Assembly (NCBI RefSeq): GCF_001425165.1
Contig: NZ_LMDU01000013.1
Location: 248,001-312,000, forward strand
Direction of reading: 5' to 3'
Length of the DNA stretch: 64,000 nucleotides
Source: Pelomonas sp. Root405
Lineage (GTDB): Bacteria; Pseudomonadota; Gammaproteobacteria; Burkholderiales; Burkholderiaceae_C
Shown: piece by piece, positions 20,124 through 30,962 of the stretch
Numbering within the stretch: the first letter of the stretch is position 1
Layout of the letters: each line of letters opens with the position of its first letter
Notes under the pieces: generated by a model
What the model saw: the letters and a program-made list of their open reading frames with translations, nothing else
Told to the model about the DNA's origin: nothing
Database searches by the model: none
Program-made: the position numbers and the translations under genes

Positions 20124-21908
20124 TCACAGGTCTTCCGACCCCAGCAGCATCTCTGAAATGCCCTTGCCCGCCTTGACCATGGGCCAGACGTTCTCGGTCG
20201 GATCGGTGCGGATGTCCAGGAAGACGGTGCGATCCTTGAGGCGCATCGCCTCCTTCAGCGCAGGCTCCACGTCGCTCGGCTTCTCGACCAGGATACCGAC
20301 GTGGCCATAGGCCTCGGCAAGTTTCACGAAGTCGGGCAGCGCGTCCATGTAGCTGTGTGAATAGCGGCCGCCGTAGTCCAACTGCTGCCACTGGCGCACC
20401 ATGCCCAAGTAGCGGTTGTTCAGCGACACGATCTTGACCGGCGTCTTGTACTGGAAGCAGGTCGACAGCTCCTGGATGCACATCTGGATGCTGCCCTCGC
20501 CGGTGATGCAGAACACGTCCGCCTCCGGCTTGGCGAGCTTGATGCCCATCGCATACGGCAGGCCCACGCCCATCGTGCCCAGACCGCCGGAGTTGATCCA
20601 GCGGCGGGGCTGGTCGAACTTGTAGTACTGGGCGGCCCACATCTGGTGCTGGCCGACGTCCGACGTGATGTAGGTGTCGCGGTCGCGCGTCAACTGCCAG
20701 AGGGTGTCGACCACCATCTGCGGCTTGATCACCTCGTCCGAGCCCTTGAAGGCGAGGCAGTCGCGGCCCCGCCATTCGTTGATCTGGCTCCACCAGGCGT
20801 TGACGGCATTGGCATCCGGCTTGGCCTGCGCCTCCTTCAACTGCGCGATCAGCTCTTGCAGAACGTCCTTCACGTCGCCCACGATGGGGATGTCGACGCG
20901 CACGCGCTTGGAGATCGACGAAGGGTCGATGTCCACGTGGATGATCTTGCGTTCGACCGAGCCGAAGTGCTTGGGGTTGCCGATCACACGGTCGTCGAAA
21001 CGCGCGCCCACGGCCAGCAGCACGTCGCAGTGCTGCATGGTCATGTTGGCTTCGTAGGTGCCGTGCATGCCGAGCATGCCCAGGAAGCGTGGGTCGGTGC
21101 CAGGCATCGCGCCCAGACCCATCAGCGTGTTGGTGCAAGGAAATCCCAGCATGTCGACCAGCTGGCGCAGCTCGGCCGTCGCTTCACCCAGGATGACGCC
21201 GCCGCCGGTGTAGATATAGGGCCGCTTGGCTTGCAGCAACAGCTGCACGGCCTTGCGGATCTGGCCGCTATGACCCTTCTTCACAGGGTTGTAGGAGCGC
21301 ATCTCGATGCGGTCCGGATAACTGAACGTCGTCTTGGCCAGCGAGACGTCTTTGGGGATATCGACAACGACCGGGCCGGGGCGGCCAGTGCGCGCAATGT
21401 GGAAGGCCTTCTTCAGCGTCAGCGCCAGATCGCGCACGTCCTTCACCAGGAAGTTGTGCTTGACGATGGGGCGAGTGATGCCGACTGTGTCGCACTCCTG
21501 GAAGGCATCCAGGCCGATGGCCGGGGTCGGAACCTGACCCGTGATGATGACCATCGGGATCGAGTCCATGTAGGCCGTCGCGATGCCGGTCACGGCATTC
21601 GTGACGCCAGGGCCGGAAGTGACCAGTGCCACGCCGACCTCGCCGCTCGCCCGGGCAAAGCCATCAGCGGCATGGACGGCGGCCTGCTCATGGCGCACCA
21701 GCACGTGCTGGATGCTCTCCTGCTTGTAGAGAGCGTCGTAGATGTAAAGCACCGCGCCGCCTGGGTAACCCCAGAGATGGCGCACCCCTTCGGCCTGCAG
21801 GCAGCGAACGAGGATCTCGGAACCGTTGAGCTCCGCGGTGGCATGGGAGGGGGAGATTTGCGGCTGCGCCAGGGCGGCGCGCTTGATTTCCGCGGCAGAC
21901 ATATCCAT
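20124..21908 (-). CDS. ilvB: Acetolactate synthase large (catalytic) subunit
   Basis: TPP- and FAD-dependent enzyme, first common step of branched-chain amino acid synthesis. 594 residues from ATG 21908, which has AAGG 8 nt upstream. The TPP glutamate lies in the N-terminal domain (GYPGGAVLYIYDAL...RHEQAAVHAADGFARA), and the C-terminal TPP/Mg site is ITGEGSIQM...NNRYLGM. First gene of ilvB-ilvN-ilvC. The frame is open further upstream to 22070, but without family similarity. Confidence 0.96.
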   Translation of the reverse strand: MDMSAAEIKRAALAQPQISPSHATAELNGSEILVRCLQAEGVRHLWGYPGGAVLYIYDALYKQESIQHVLVRHEQAAVHAADGFARASGEVGVALVTSGPGVTNAVTGIATAYMDSIPMVIITGQVPTPAIGLDAFQECDTVGITRPIVKHNFLVKDVRDLALTLKKAFHIARTGRPGPVVVDIPKDVSLAKTTFSYPDRIEMRSYNPVKKGHSGQIRKAVQLLLQAKRPYIYTGGGVILGEATAELRQLVDMLGFPCTNTLMGLGAMPGTDPRFLGMLGMHGTYEANMTMQHCDVLLAVGARFDDRVIGNPKHFGSVERKIIHVDIDPSSISKRVRVDIPIVGDVKDVLQELIAQLKEAQAKPDANAVNAWWSQINEWRGRDCLAFKGSDEVIKPQMVVDTLWQLTRDRDTYITSDVGQHQMWAAQYYKFDQPRRWINSGGLGTMGVGLPYAMGIKLAKPEADVFCITGEGSIQMCIQELSTCFQYKTPVKIVSLNNRYLGMVRQWQQLDYGGRYSHSYMDALPDFVKLAEAYGHVGILVEKPSDVEPALKEAMRLKDRTVFLDIRTDPTENVWPMVKAGKGISEMLLGSEDL

Positions 21909-22136
21909 TTTTAGAACCTTTGTGAATTTCTCTAACGAAAAACCATTGGTGCCCCTCTTCTCGCCCTCGTGAGGCGGATTTGGAACCTGCGCATCAATCG
22001 ATGGTGCCCCTGTCGGGCGGCCACTGAAAGACCATTGACTCTTTGTGCGAAGCAGCATTATGCCGAGCAAAACGGTACGAGCCTTCGTATCAGGCGAATG
22101 ACATAATCCGCGCTGCCGCCCGGACCCGCCCCAGCC
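21909..22136. promoter_or_regulatory. Divergent control region of ilvB and the ECF sigma gene
   Basis: 228 bp between divergent genes. Contains a direct repeat TGGTGCCCCT (21947-21956 and 22002-22011) on the ilvB leader side, and AT-rich CATAAT-like hexamers on both strands near 22060 and 22100 that could be -10 elements. No good -35 partner and no convincing leader peptide with Val/Ile/Leu codons were found. Confidence 0.4.
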
Positions 22137-22703
22137 TTGGCCACCGACAAAGAACTCAACGACTTCCTGCGTACCGTGGATCGTCGCGCCTTCAAGCGCA
22201 CGGCCTACGTGGTTCGCGATGACGATGCCGCCCTGGACATCGTGCAGGACGCCATGATCAAGCTGGCCGAGAACTATTTCGACCGCCCTGCGGCCGAGTT
22301 GCCACCGTTGTTCCAGCGCATCCTGTCCAACGCGACGATGGACTATTTCCGTCGTCAGAAGACGCGCAATGCGGTCATGAGCAACATGTCCGACTTCGAG
22401 GGCAGCGATGCGGACGGCGATTTCGACTTGTTGGAGGTGCTCGAAACGCAGGAAGGCGCTTTGGGGGCCCTAAGTGCCGCTGATGAAGTCAGTCGGGCGC
22501 AAATCTTGCAACGAATTGATGCCGAGGTGCAGGAATTGCCGACACGTCAACGAGAAGCCTTTCTGCTGCGTTACTGGGAGGAACTGGATGTTGCCGAGAC
22601 CGCTTCCGTGATGGGATGTTCCGAAGGCAGCGTCAAAACGCACTGCTCGCGGGCCGTGCACGCATTGGCCAAGGCACTCAAGGCCAAAGGAATCACGCTA
22701 TGA
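22137..22703 (+). CDS. RNA polymerase sigma factor, ECF subfamily (sigma-70 family)
   Basis: 188 residues from TTG 22137. Region 2 is seen at AYVVRDDDAALDIVQDAMIK and region 4 at LPTRQREAFLLRYWEELDVA with the helix-turn-helix ASVMGCSEGSVKTHCSRA. The stop overlaps the next ATG (ATGA at 22700-22703). The order sigma, DUF3619, DUF3106, RDD recurs in Burkholderiales. Its regulon and signal are unknown. Confidence 0.9.
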   Translation: MATDKELNDFLRTVDRRAFKRTAYVVRDDDAALDIVQDAMIKLAENYFDRPAAELPPLFQRILSNATMDYFRRQKTRNAVMSNMSDFEGSDADGDFDLLEVLETQEGALGALSAADEVSRAQILQRIDAEVQELPTRQREAFLLRYWEELDVAETASVMGCSEGSVKTHCSRAVHALAKALKAKGITL

Positions 22704-23170
22704 AGTCGTCCAATCTGCCCACCCCCTCCGCCGAGCTCGATTCCCGCGTCACACGCTTTGGCTTGCGCGTTGCTGCAAGCCTGACTGAACGAAGCAACGC
22801 ACTGCCCCACGATGTGTCGGAACGCCTGCGCTTCGCACGCGAGCAGGCCGTCGCTCGCGCCAGCCAAGCCCGCGCAGCTGCAAGCGCGACGGTGAGCGCC
22901 GCGCCCAACGCGGTGCAAATGGGCTCGACCCTAGCCTTGAACGGCGGTCCGCGCAGCCCCGGAAATGACGGCGGCCTTTGGACCCTGCTCTTGTCCGCCC
23001 TGCCCCTACTGTTGCTGGCGGCCGGACTGCTGTTGATGCAGCAAGGCCAGGTCAACGAGCAGATTGCGGCGGCCGCCGAGGTCGACACCGCGCTGCTCAG
23101 CGACAGTTTGCCGCCGTCCGCCTTCACCGACCCGGGCTTTGCGGAGTTCCTCCGCGATGCCGAAGAATGA
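22700..23170 (+). CDS. DUF3619-family membrane protein, candidate anti-sigma factor
   Basis: 156 residues. The N-terminal ~85 residues are charged, soluble and helical, one membrane segment follows (LLLSALPLLLLAAGLLLM), then ~35 residues predicted in the periplasm. This topology (cytoplasmic N-terminus, single helix) and its position directly after an ECF sigma gene with a 4-bp overlap fit an anti-sigma factor, but no recognised anti-sigma motif is visible. Call to DUF3619 is from family memory. Confidence 0.78.
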   Translation: MKSSNLPTPSAELDSRVTRFGLRVAASLTERSNALPHDVSERLRFAREQAVARASQARAAASATVSAAPNAVQMGSTLALNGGPRSPGNDGGLWTLLLSALPLLLLAAGLLLMQQGQVNEQIAAAAEVDTALLSDSLPPSAFTDPGFAEFLRDAEE

Positions 23171-24002
23171 CCGGACACGCATGATCCGAGCCGCGCTGAC
23201 GCTGCCCGCCCTTTGCCGCCTGTCGATGGCCCTGCTGCTCAACGCAGCAGGGTTTTCTGCTTTTGCGCAGCCAGCGGATGCCGCCGTGGCGCCAGAACCC
23301 GCCGCCAGTGTGGCCGCCGCCCCGTCGGCTGCGGCGAGCAAACCCCGGCCGCTGGCCAAGCCGGTCGCGCCCACGGCGCTCAGCGCACCGCCTCCCGCGT
23401 GGAGTGGCCTGACGGCGAAGCAGCAGGCGCTGCTTGCACCGTTGGAGCGCGATTGGGCCGGCATAGAGGATTCGCAACGAAGCAAATGGCTGAGCGCCAC
23501 GCCGACGTTGGCCACGATGTCGGGCGAGGAGATCAAGCGTGTGCACGACCGTATGCGCGATTGGACAAGTCTGAGCGCCTCCGAACGCGCCAACGCCCGC
23601 ATCGGGTTTCAGGTCTCCAGGCAACTGACTGCCGAACAACGGCAAGCTCGCTGGGAAGCCTACCAAGCGCTGCCGCCCGAGGAGCGTCAGGCGTTGGCGG
23701 AAAAAGCCCGCGCGCGCCGCCAGGCTCAGGCCGCTCGTGCGCCTAACAAACCCATTGCGGCGTTGCCCAAGTCCAACATCGTGCCCGCTGCGCCCAAGCT
23801 CGTCGCGCAGGTGCCAGTGACCGGTAGCCTGATCCAGGCCAAGCCCGGTGCCACCACGGTGCTGATCACACGCGGACTGGCCCGGCCCAGCCACCATGCG
23901 GCGGGTCAGTCCAAGGTCGTGGCAGACCCGGCCCTGGTTGACTCCAAAACCTTGCTGCCCAAGTCGCTCAAGGCGCCGCGCTCGGCCACCCCGCGCCCAT
24001 GA
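23157..24002 (+). CDS. DUF3106-family exported protein
   Basis: 281 residues from ATG 23157 (GGAG 10 nt upstream); an in-frame ATG at 23181 starts the signal peptide directly (MIRAALTLPALCRLSMALLL). After an Ala/Pro-rich linker comes the DUF3106 core: WSGLTAKQQALLAPLERDW, and the repeated 'RARWEAYQALPPEERQAL'-like motif, which resembles the WxxLs/PPEERxxL repeats of the family. Predicted periplasmic. Overlaps DUF3619 by 14 bp and the RDD gene by 4 bp. Function unknown; possibly a signal sensor of the sigma system. Confidence 0.78.
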   Translation: MPKNDRTRMIRAALTLPALCRLSMALLLNAAGFSAFAQPADAAVAPEPAASVAAAPSAAASKPRPLAKPVAPTALSAPPPAWSGLTAKQQALLAPLERDWAGIEDSQRSKWLSATPTLATMSGEEIKRVHDRMRDWTSLSASERANARIGFQVSRQLTAEQRQARWEAYQALPPEERQALAEKARARRQAQAARAPNKPIAALPKSNIVPAAPKLVAQVPVTGSLIQAKPGATTVLITRGLARPSHHAAGQSKVVADPALVDSKTLLPKSLKAPRSATPRP

Positions 24003-24502
24003 CGGCACCGGTCGACACGACCGCCGCACCTCCGGGCCTGGCGAGACGCTTCGCCGCCTTCGTCTATGAAGGCGTTCTGCTTTTCGGCGTGCTGTTCTTC
24101 GCCTGCTTCGTCTACGTCGTGGCGACGCGACAGCAAGATGCGCTGTTTGGCCTGCCAGGCTATGTCTTCGTCTTCGGCGTGCCAGCGCTCTACTTTGTGA
24201 CGTTCTGGACGCGTTCCGGCCAGACCTTGGCCTTGAAGACCTGGCATCTGCGCGTGGTCGACCTGCACGGGCAACCGCTTGGCATTGGCAGGGCCTTGGC
24301 ACGCTATGCATTGAGCTGGCTATGGGTCTTGCCCGGCCTGAGCTTGTGGACACTTGGCGTCAAGGGCTGGCTGCTGGCCGCTGCAGTCCTGGCCTGGATG
24401 GTCGCCTATGCGCAACTGGCGCGCCTGCACCCGCAGCGGCAATTCCCGCACGACGCAATCTGCGGCTCGCGTGTCATTACACAACTTCCGCTGAGTGCAT
24501 GA
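23999..24502 (+). CDS. RDD-family membrane protein
   Basis: 167 residues, three to four membrane helices. The RDD core is seen as LARRFAAFVYEGVLLFGVLF (Arg and the acidic position in TM1) and GQTLALKTWHLRVVD. Function of the family is not settled. ATG overlaps the DUF3106 stop (ATGA), and its own stop overlaps the dgkA start. Confidence 0.85.
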   Translation: MTAPVDTTAAPPGLARRFAAFVYEGVLLFGVLFFACFVYVVATRQQDALFGLPGYVFVFGVPALYFVTFWTRSGQTLALKTWHLRVVDLHGQPLGIGRALARYALSWLWVLPGLSLWTLGVKGWLLAAAVLAWMVAYAQLARLHPQRQFPHDAICGSRVITQLPLSA

Positions 24503-24876
24503 GCAACCCGCACAAGGGCCGCACTGGTCTGGATCGCATCAGGCATGCCGCAGGCTATTCTCTGGCAGGCCTGAATGCTGCCTACAGCGGCGAAAGCGCC
24601 TTTCGCCAGGAGGTGTGGCTGATGGTTATTGCCACGCCACTGGCCTTCTGGCTTGGCAACGACTGGGTGCAGATCGCCCTGCTGATCGGCTCGCTGCTGA
24701 TCATGCTCATCGTCGAGCTGCTGAACTCGGCCATTGAGGCGGCCATCGATCGTGTGTCCTTCGAACTGCACGACCTGTCCAAGCGCTCCAAGGACATTGC
24801 CAGCGCAGCGGTGCTGCTGTCGCTACTGCTAGCTGCCGGCGTCTGGGGTGCGGCGGTCTGGCAGCACCTGCGCTAG
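24499..24876 (+). CDS. dgkA: Diacylglycerol kinase (DgkA type)
   Basis: Small trimeric inner-membrane kinase that recycles diacylglycerol to phosphatidic acid. 125 residues, three membrane helices. Signature VELLNSAIEAAIDR carries the catalytic/metal-binding Glu and Asn of the family. ATG overlaps the RDD stop by 4 bp, so it is the last gene of the sigma-DUF3619-DUF3106-RDD group. Confidence 0.93.
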   Translation: MSNPHKGRTGLDRIRHAAGYSLAGLNAAYSGESAFRQEVWLMVIATPLAFWLGNDWVQIALLIGSLLIMLIVELLNSAIEAAIDRVSFELHDLSKRSKDIASAAVLLSLLLAAGVWGAAVWQHLR

Positions 24877-24904
24877 CGCGATTCATGCAACAGTCGGCAC
24901 TGCC

Positions 24905-25693
24905 ATGAGCACCCGACGCGGCATCTTCCAGCTCCTGCCCAGCGGCCTTGCTGGCATCGAAGCCGTCGTGGCCGACTCTGCCCACGCCTTCGGTCGCCAC
25001 ACCCACGAGCAGTTCGGCATCGGCCTCATCGAACGCGGCGCGCAGAAGTCGGCCAGCGGCCGGGGCGTCGTCGAGGCCGGCCCGGGCGACCTCATCACCG
25101 TCAACCCCGGCGAGGTGCACGACGGCAAGCCCTTCGATGCCAGTGGCCGGCGCTGGCGGATGCTTTATGCCGACCCCGCGCAGCTCATCGCTGCGGCGGG
25201 CGATGTCATGCCCAGCGCAGGCTTTGAGTTCAAGGCGCCGGTCATCCGTGACAACAGATTGGCGATGCGCTTCAGCGATCTCTTCGACGCTGCAACTGCC
25301 GGGAGCGACGCTCTGCATGCCGAGACAGCGCTGCTCACGCTGACCGCCGCTCTGCTGCAGCCAAGGCCAGAAACCGCAGCCGCCGGTGGCCACGTCATCG
25401 CTGCCCGCGAGCGCATGGACGACGAGCCCGGCGCGGCACTGACATTGACCGATCTGGCCGCGGAGGCGGGCCTGAGCCGCTACCAGTTCCTGCGCGCCTT
25501 CACTCGCCTGACCGGCCTGCCGCCGCACGCCTATCTGCTCCAACGCCGGGTGCAGCGTGCACGCCAGTTGGTACGAGCCGGCCAGCCCTTGGCCGAGGCA
25601 GCAGCGGCGAGCGGGTTCGCGGACCAGAGCCATATGACGCGCTGCTTCGTGCGCAGCTTCGGACTCACGCCTGGCGCCTACTCCCGCCCCTGA
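24905..25693 (+). CDS. AraC-family transcriptional regulator
   Basis: 262 residues from ATG 24905. N-terminal cupin sensing domain (FGRHTHEQFGIGLIERG, PGDLITVNPGEVHDG) and C-terminal double helix-turn-helix (LTLTDLAAEAGLSRYQFLRAF, AAAASGFADQSHMTRCFVR, ending FGLTPGAY). It precedes a LysE-type exporter gene by 65 bp on the same strand. Regulators of this type often control the exporter beside them; the ligand is unknown. Confidence 0.9.
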   Translation: MSTRRGIFQLLPSGLAGIEAVVADSAHAFGRHTHEQFGIGLIERGAQKSASGRGVVEAGPGDLITVNPGEVHDGKPFDASGRRWRMLYADPAQLIAAAGDVMPSAGFEFKAPVIRDNRLAMRFSDLFDAATAGSDALHAETALLTLTAALLQPRPETAAAGGHVIAARERMDDEPGAALTLTDLAAEAGLSRYQFLRAFTRLTGLPPHAYLLQRRVQRARQLVRAGQPLAEAAAASGFADQSHMTRCFVRSFGLTPGAYSRP

Positions 25694-25758
25694 AATTTCG
25701 TTCAAGACGGCGCGCGGTGCGGGCGGCAGCATGGGCCTCCCCTCACTGGAGCGCCCGC

Positions 25759-26370
25759 ATGAACATCGAATTCCTGACCATCTCACTGCTGGTCGTCGCC
25801 TCGCCAGGTACGGGCGCTGCGGTGACCATTGCCGCCGGCCTTTCGCGCGGCAAGCGCACGGCGACCGTCGCGGCGCTGGGCTGCACGCTGGGCATCGTGC
25901 CCCACATGCTCGCGGCTGTGACCGGCCTGGCGGCATTGCTGCACGCAAGCAGCCTGGCCTTCGAGGTCATCAAGTTCGCTGGCGTGGCCTATCTGCTCTA
26001 CCTGGCCTGGATGACCTGGCGCGAGAAGGGCGTGTTGAAGATCGAGGCGGAGGGATCTCAACGCTCCGACTGGGGAGTCGTTCGTCACGCGGTACTGGTG
26101 AACTTGCTCAACCCCAAGCTGTCGATGTTCTTCCTGGCTTTCCTGCCGCAGTTCATCGCCAAGGACGACGCAGCCCCGACGCTGACGATGCTGCAGCTAT
26201 CGGCCATATTCATGGCCATGACTTTTGGGGTCTTTGCGCTCTATGGCGCCTTTGCGGCCCGCATGCGTGAGCGGGTGCTGGGCAGCCCGACGGTGATGGC
26301 CTGGCTGCGTCGCAGCTTTGCGGCCACCTTTGTGGCCTTGGGCGCCAAGCTGGCGTTGACACCCCGATGA
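25759..26370 (+). CDS. LysE/RhtB-family amino-acid exporter
   Basis: 203 residues, about six membrane helices. The N-terminus VVASPGTGAAVTIAAGLSRG matches the LysE/RhtB signature (SPGP-like) and NLLNPKLSMFFLAFLPQF is the conserved central motif. ATG 25759 has GGAG 8 nt upstream. Exports an unidentified amino acid or related compound. Converges on glnB with a 7-bp gap. Confidence 0.88.
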   Translation: MNIEFLTISLLVVASPGTGAAVTIAAGLSRGKRTATVAALGCTLGIVPHMLAAVTGLAALLHASSLAFEVIKFAGVAYLLYLAWMTWREKGVLKIEAEGSQRSDWGVVRHAVLVNLLNPKLSMFFLAFLPQFIAKDDAAPTLTMLQLSAIFMAMTFGVFALYGAFAARMRERVLGSPTVMAWLRRSFAATFVALGAKLALTPR

Positions 26371-26377
26371 ACGTGGC

Positions 26378-28416
<2,039 letters not shown>

Positions 28417-28418
<2 letters not shown>

Positions 28419-29592
28419 GGGACTCACTTCAAGCGGGGCGGAAAAAAATTATGTCATCCGGGTCGATGCCGACCCGGCGGCATTGCCTCTGGCTGCGTGG
28501 GATGCGCTGCTCGCCCGACAGGCGCGGCCGACGCCCTTCATGCGTCTGGCCTATCTGCGTGCGTTGCATGAATCGGGCAGCGCCAGCGCCGAGACCGGCT
28601 GGCAGCCGCAGTTCGTATCGATCTGGGCGGGCGACGAACTTGTCGCGGCCTGCCCGGCCTACCTGAAGTCGCACAGCTATGGCGAGTATGTCTTCGACTG
28701 GGCCTGGGCCGACGCCTACCGGCGGCACGGCCTTGCCTACTACCCCAAGCTGTTGGTGGCCGTGCCCTTCACGCCGGTGCCGGGCAGCCGGCTGCTGGCG
28801 GTCGATGACAAAGCTCGGCTGTTGCTCGCCCAGGCGTTGCGGGCACTGGCCCGGGAAGCTGAGACGTCGTCCCTGCATGTGCTGTTCGGCGACGAAGCAG
28901 ACCAGCGCGCACTGGCCGACACTGGCTGCATGCCGCGCGCCGGCGTGCAGTTCCACTGGACGGCCGAAGGCGATGCCGACTTCTCCGGCTTCCTTGCCCG
29001 GCTGCAACGGGACAAGCGCAAGAAGATCCAGCAGGAGCAGCGCCGCGTTCGAGACGCCGGCGTTGTCTTCGAGACCCGCCTTGGCCAGGATATCGGTGCC
29101 GAGGACTGGGACTTCTTCTACCGCTGCTATCAGCAGACCTATCGCGAGCACCACAGCACGCCCTATCTCAGCCGGGACTTCTTTGCCCGCATGGCAAACG
29201 ACATGCCGCAGCACTGGCTGATGTTCACCGCGCGGCGTGGCGAAGTGCTGGTCGCGACGTCGCTGATTGCGCTGGACCCCGAACGTCGCGCCGCCTTCGG
29301 CCGCTACTGGGGCGCGACCGCGCACATTGCTAGCCTGCACTTCGATGCCTGCTACTACCAGCCGCTGGCCTGGTGCATCGCCAACGGCTACCAACGCTTC
29401 GAGGGCGGCGCGCAGGGCGAGCACAAGATGGCGCGTGGCCTGATGCCGACGCCCACGGCGTCCAGCCACTGGCTTGCGCATCCGTCCTTCGCCGACGCAG
29501 TCAACGACTTCCTTGCCCGCGAGGGCGAGGCCATGGCCGGCTACATCGACGAACTGGCCGAACACGCCCCCTACAAGGCCGGTCCGCCCTAG
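28417..29592 (+). CDS. FemAB/GNAT-like N-acyltransferase (DUF482/COG3146 family)
   Basis: 391 residues from ATG 28417. Family features are ARPTPFMRLAYLRALHESG near the N-terminus, the basic helix RDKRKKIQQEQRRVRDAG in the middle, and the C-terminal GGAQGEHKMARGLMPTPTAS. The substrate is not known; membership in the acyl-CoA N-acyltransferase fold is inferred from family knowledge. Its start overlaps that of nadE on the other strand, and its stop overlaps the stop of the convergent PagL-like gene. Confidence 0.82.
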
Positions 29593-30170
29593 AAGCGGTG
29601 CGCATAGCGCACCTGCAGGAAGTTCTCACCCGGGTTGGGCCGTCGGAAGCCACCGTTGGAATAGTGCTCGATGCGAACGACCAGCTCCTGCGAGCGTTTG
29701 TCGTCCAGTGACCAGCCGGCGCCCAGGTGGCTGCCGAAATTGAAGCGGCTGGAGAAGCGCTTGCCATCGGTCTCGTAGACCCGGCTCGTCACCGTCGCCC
29801 CGATACCGACCTCGACAAAGGCACCGCGCCAGGCCCACCACCGCAGTGTCGGCGTCACAGCCGCCTGCGTCAGCCAGCCAGCCCGGCCGGCTGCGGCGGA
29901 CGGATACCGCCAACGCGAAAGCGAGATATCCCAATGCCCCGCCAGATCTGTTCGACCGAAACGCCAGCTCTGCGGCCCCGGCAATTGCAGGCCGACGGCG
30001 AGTTGACGGCCGTATTCGGACGCGCCGACCTGTCCGAACAGCCACAGCCCCCCCTCCTCTGCGGGTTGAGCAGCCGCAGGGGCCAGTGCGCTTGCAAGCA
30101 GACTGGCCGTTAGAAATTTCCTCAATCGCGAGGCGCGGCGCGCGCGTAGCCAGGGTGCGTCATGGTTCAT
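29589..30170 (-). CDS. pagL: Acyloxyacyl hydrolase, PagL-like lipid A 3-O-deacylase
   Basis: Outer-membrane beta-barrel enzyme removing the 3-O acyl chain from lipid A. 193 residues from ATG 30170, with a signal peptide (FLTASLLASALAPAAAQP). The PagL active-site segment is visible: H and S in RIEHYSNGG, then NPGENFLQVRY with the conserved Glu. It ends in an aromatic residue (F), the usual outer-membrane barrel end. The frame is open upstream to 30368 through the ppa terminator, so the internal start is used. Confidence 0.82.
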   Translation of the reverse strand: MNHDAPWLRARRASRLRKFLTASLLASALAPAAAQPAEEGGLWLFGQVGASEYGRQLAVGLQLPGPQSWRFGRTDLAGHWDISLSRWRYPSAAAGRAGWLTQAAVTPTLRWWAWRGAFVEVGIGATVTSRVYETDGKRFSSRFNFGSHLGAGWSLDDKRSQELVVRIEHYSNGGFRRPNPGENFLQVRYAHRF

Positions 30171-30226
30171 GACGGCCGCGTCGGCAAGCGGCGCTCCCGC
30201 ACCCTTGCCTACCCGACCCCAGAAAG

Positions 30227-30254
30227 AAAAGACGCCGCAACAGCGGCGTCTTTT
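30227..30254 (-). terminator. Rho-independent terminator after ppa
   Basis: 12-bp stem aaaagacgccgc / gcggcgtctttt with loop aaca, lying 16 bp after the ppa stop on the minus strand. The T-rich stretch TTTTCTTTCT follows in the ppa direction. Confidence 0.88.
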
Positions 30255-30270
30255 GTAGTGAGATGGCCGG

Positions 30271-30801
30271 TCAGACCTTGGCGTAATTCGCCATGCCCTC
30301 GGTGATCTCCGATTTGGCCTTGTCCGGGCCTTCCCAGCCCTTGACCTTGACCCACTTGCCCTTCTCAAGGTCCTTGTAGTGCTCGAAGAAATGCTGGATC
30401 GCTGCCAGGCGCGCCGGGTTCACGTCCTCGATCTTCTGCCAGTGGTCGTACATCGGCAGGATCTTGCTGGTGGGCACAGCCAGCAGCTTGGCGTCGCCAC
30501 CGGCCTCGTCGTCCATCATCAACACGCCCAGCGGGCGGCAAGTCACCACGACACCCGGCGTCAGCGCGAAGGGGGTGATGACCAGCACATCCACCGGGTC
30601 ACCGTCATCCGCCAGCGTCCTGGGGATGTACCCATAGTTGCACGGGTAGTACATAGGCGTCGTCAGGAAGCGGTCGACGAAGATCGCACCGCTTTCCTTG
30701 TCAACCTCGTACTTGATCGGGTCGGCATTCATCGGGATCTCGATGATGACGTTGAACTCGTCGGGCACCTTGGCGCCGGGGGTCACGTTGTGCAGGCTCA
30801 T
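30271..30801 (-). CDS. ppa: Inorganic pyrophosphatase (soluble, family I)
   Basis: Hydrolyses cytoplasmic PPi, pulling biosynthetic reactions. 176 residues from ATG 30801 (MSLHNVTPGAKVPDEFNVII). The signature DGDPVDVLVIT has the three metal-binding Asp, and YPCNYGYIPRT is the preceding conserved stretch. Divergent from the membrane pyrophosphatase gene 161 bp away. Confidence 0.96.
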   Translation of the reverse strand: MSLHNVTPGAKVPDEFNVIIEIPMNADPIKYEVDKESGAIFVDRFLTTPMYYPCNYGYIPRTLADDGDPVDVLVITPFALTPGVVVTCRPLGVLMMDDEAGGDAKLLAVPTSKILPMYDHWQKIEDVNPARLAAIQHFFEHYKDLEKGKWVKVKGWEGPDKAKSEITEGMANYAKV

Positions 30802-30962
30802 GGTCGTTTTTTGTGTGATGGAAAACCCGCATTCTAGGTTTCCCGAACATCGCTGGTAAACGCGCAACCGGCGTGTCAAGGCGGCCCGTAAGCTCCGCCG
30901 CGCAAAGCCCGCCAGCAGTCGCGCACGGGCCTCAGCTGACACGCTAAACAGGAGACTCATAC

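Noticed and set aside
21982-22036. A possible ilv leader peptide (MVFQWPPDRGTID) upstream of ilvB
   Set aside because: It has only single Val and Ile codons and no following terminator hairpin, so the attenuator hypothesis is unsupported here.
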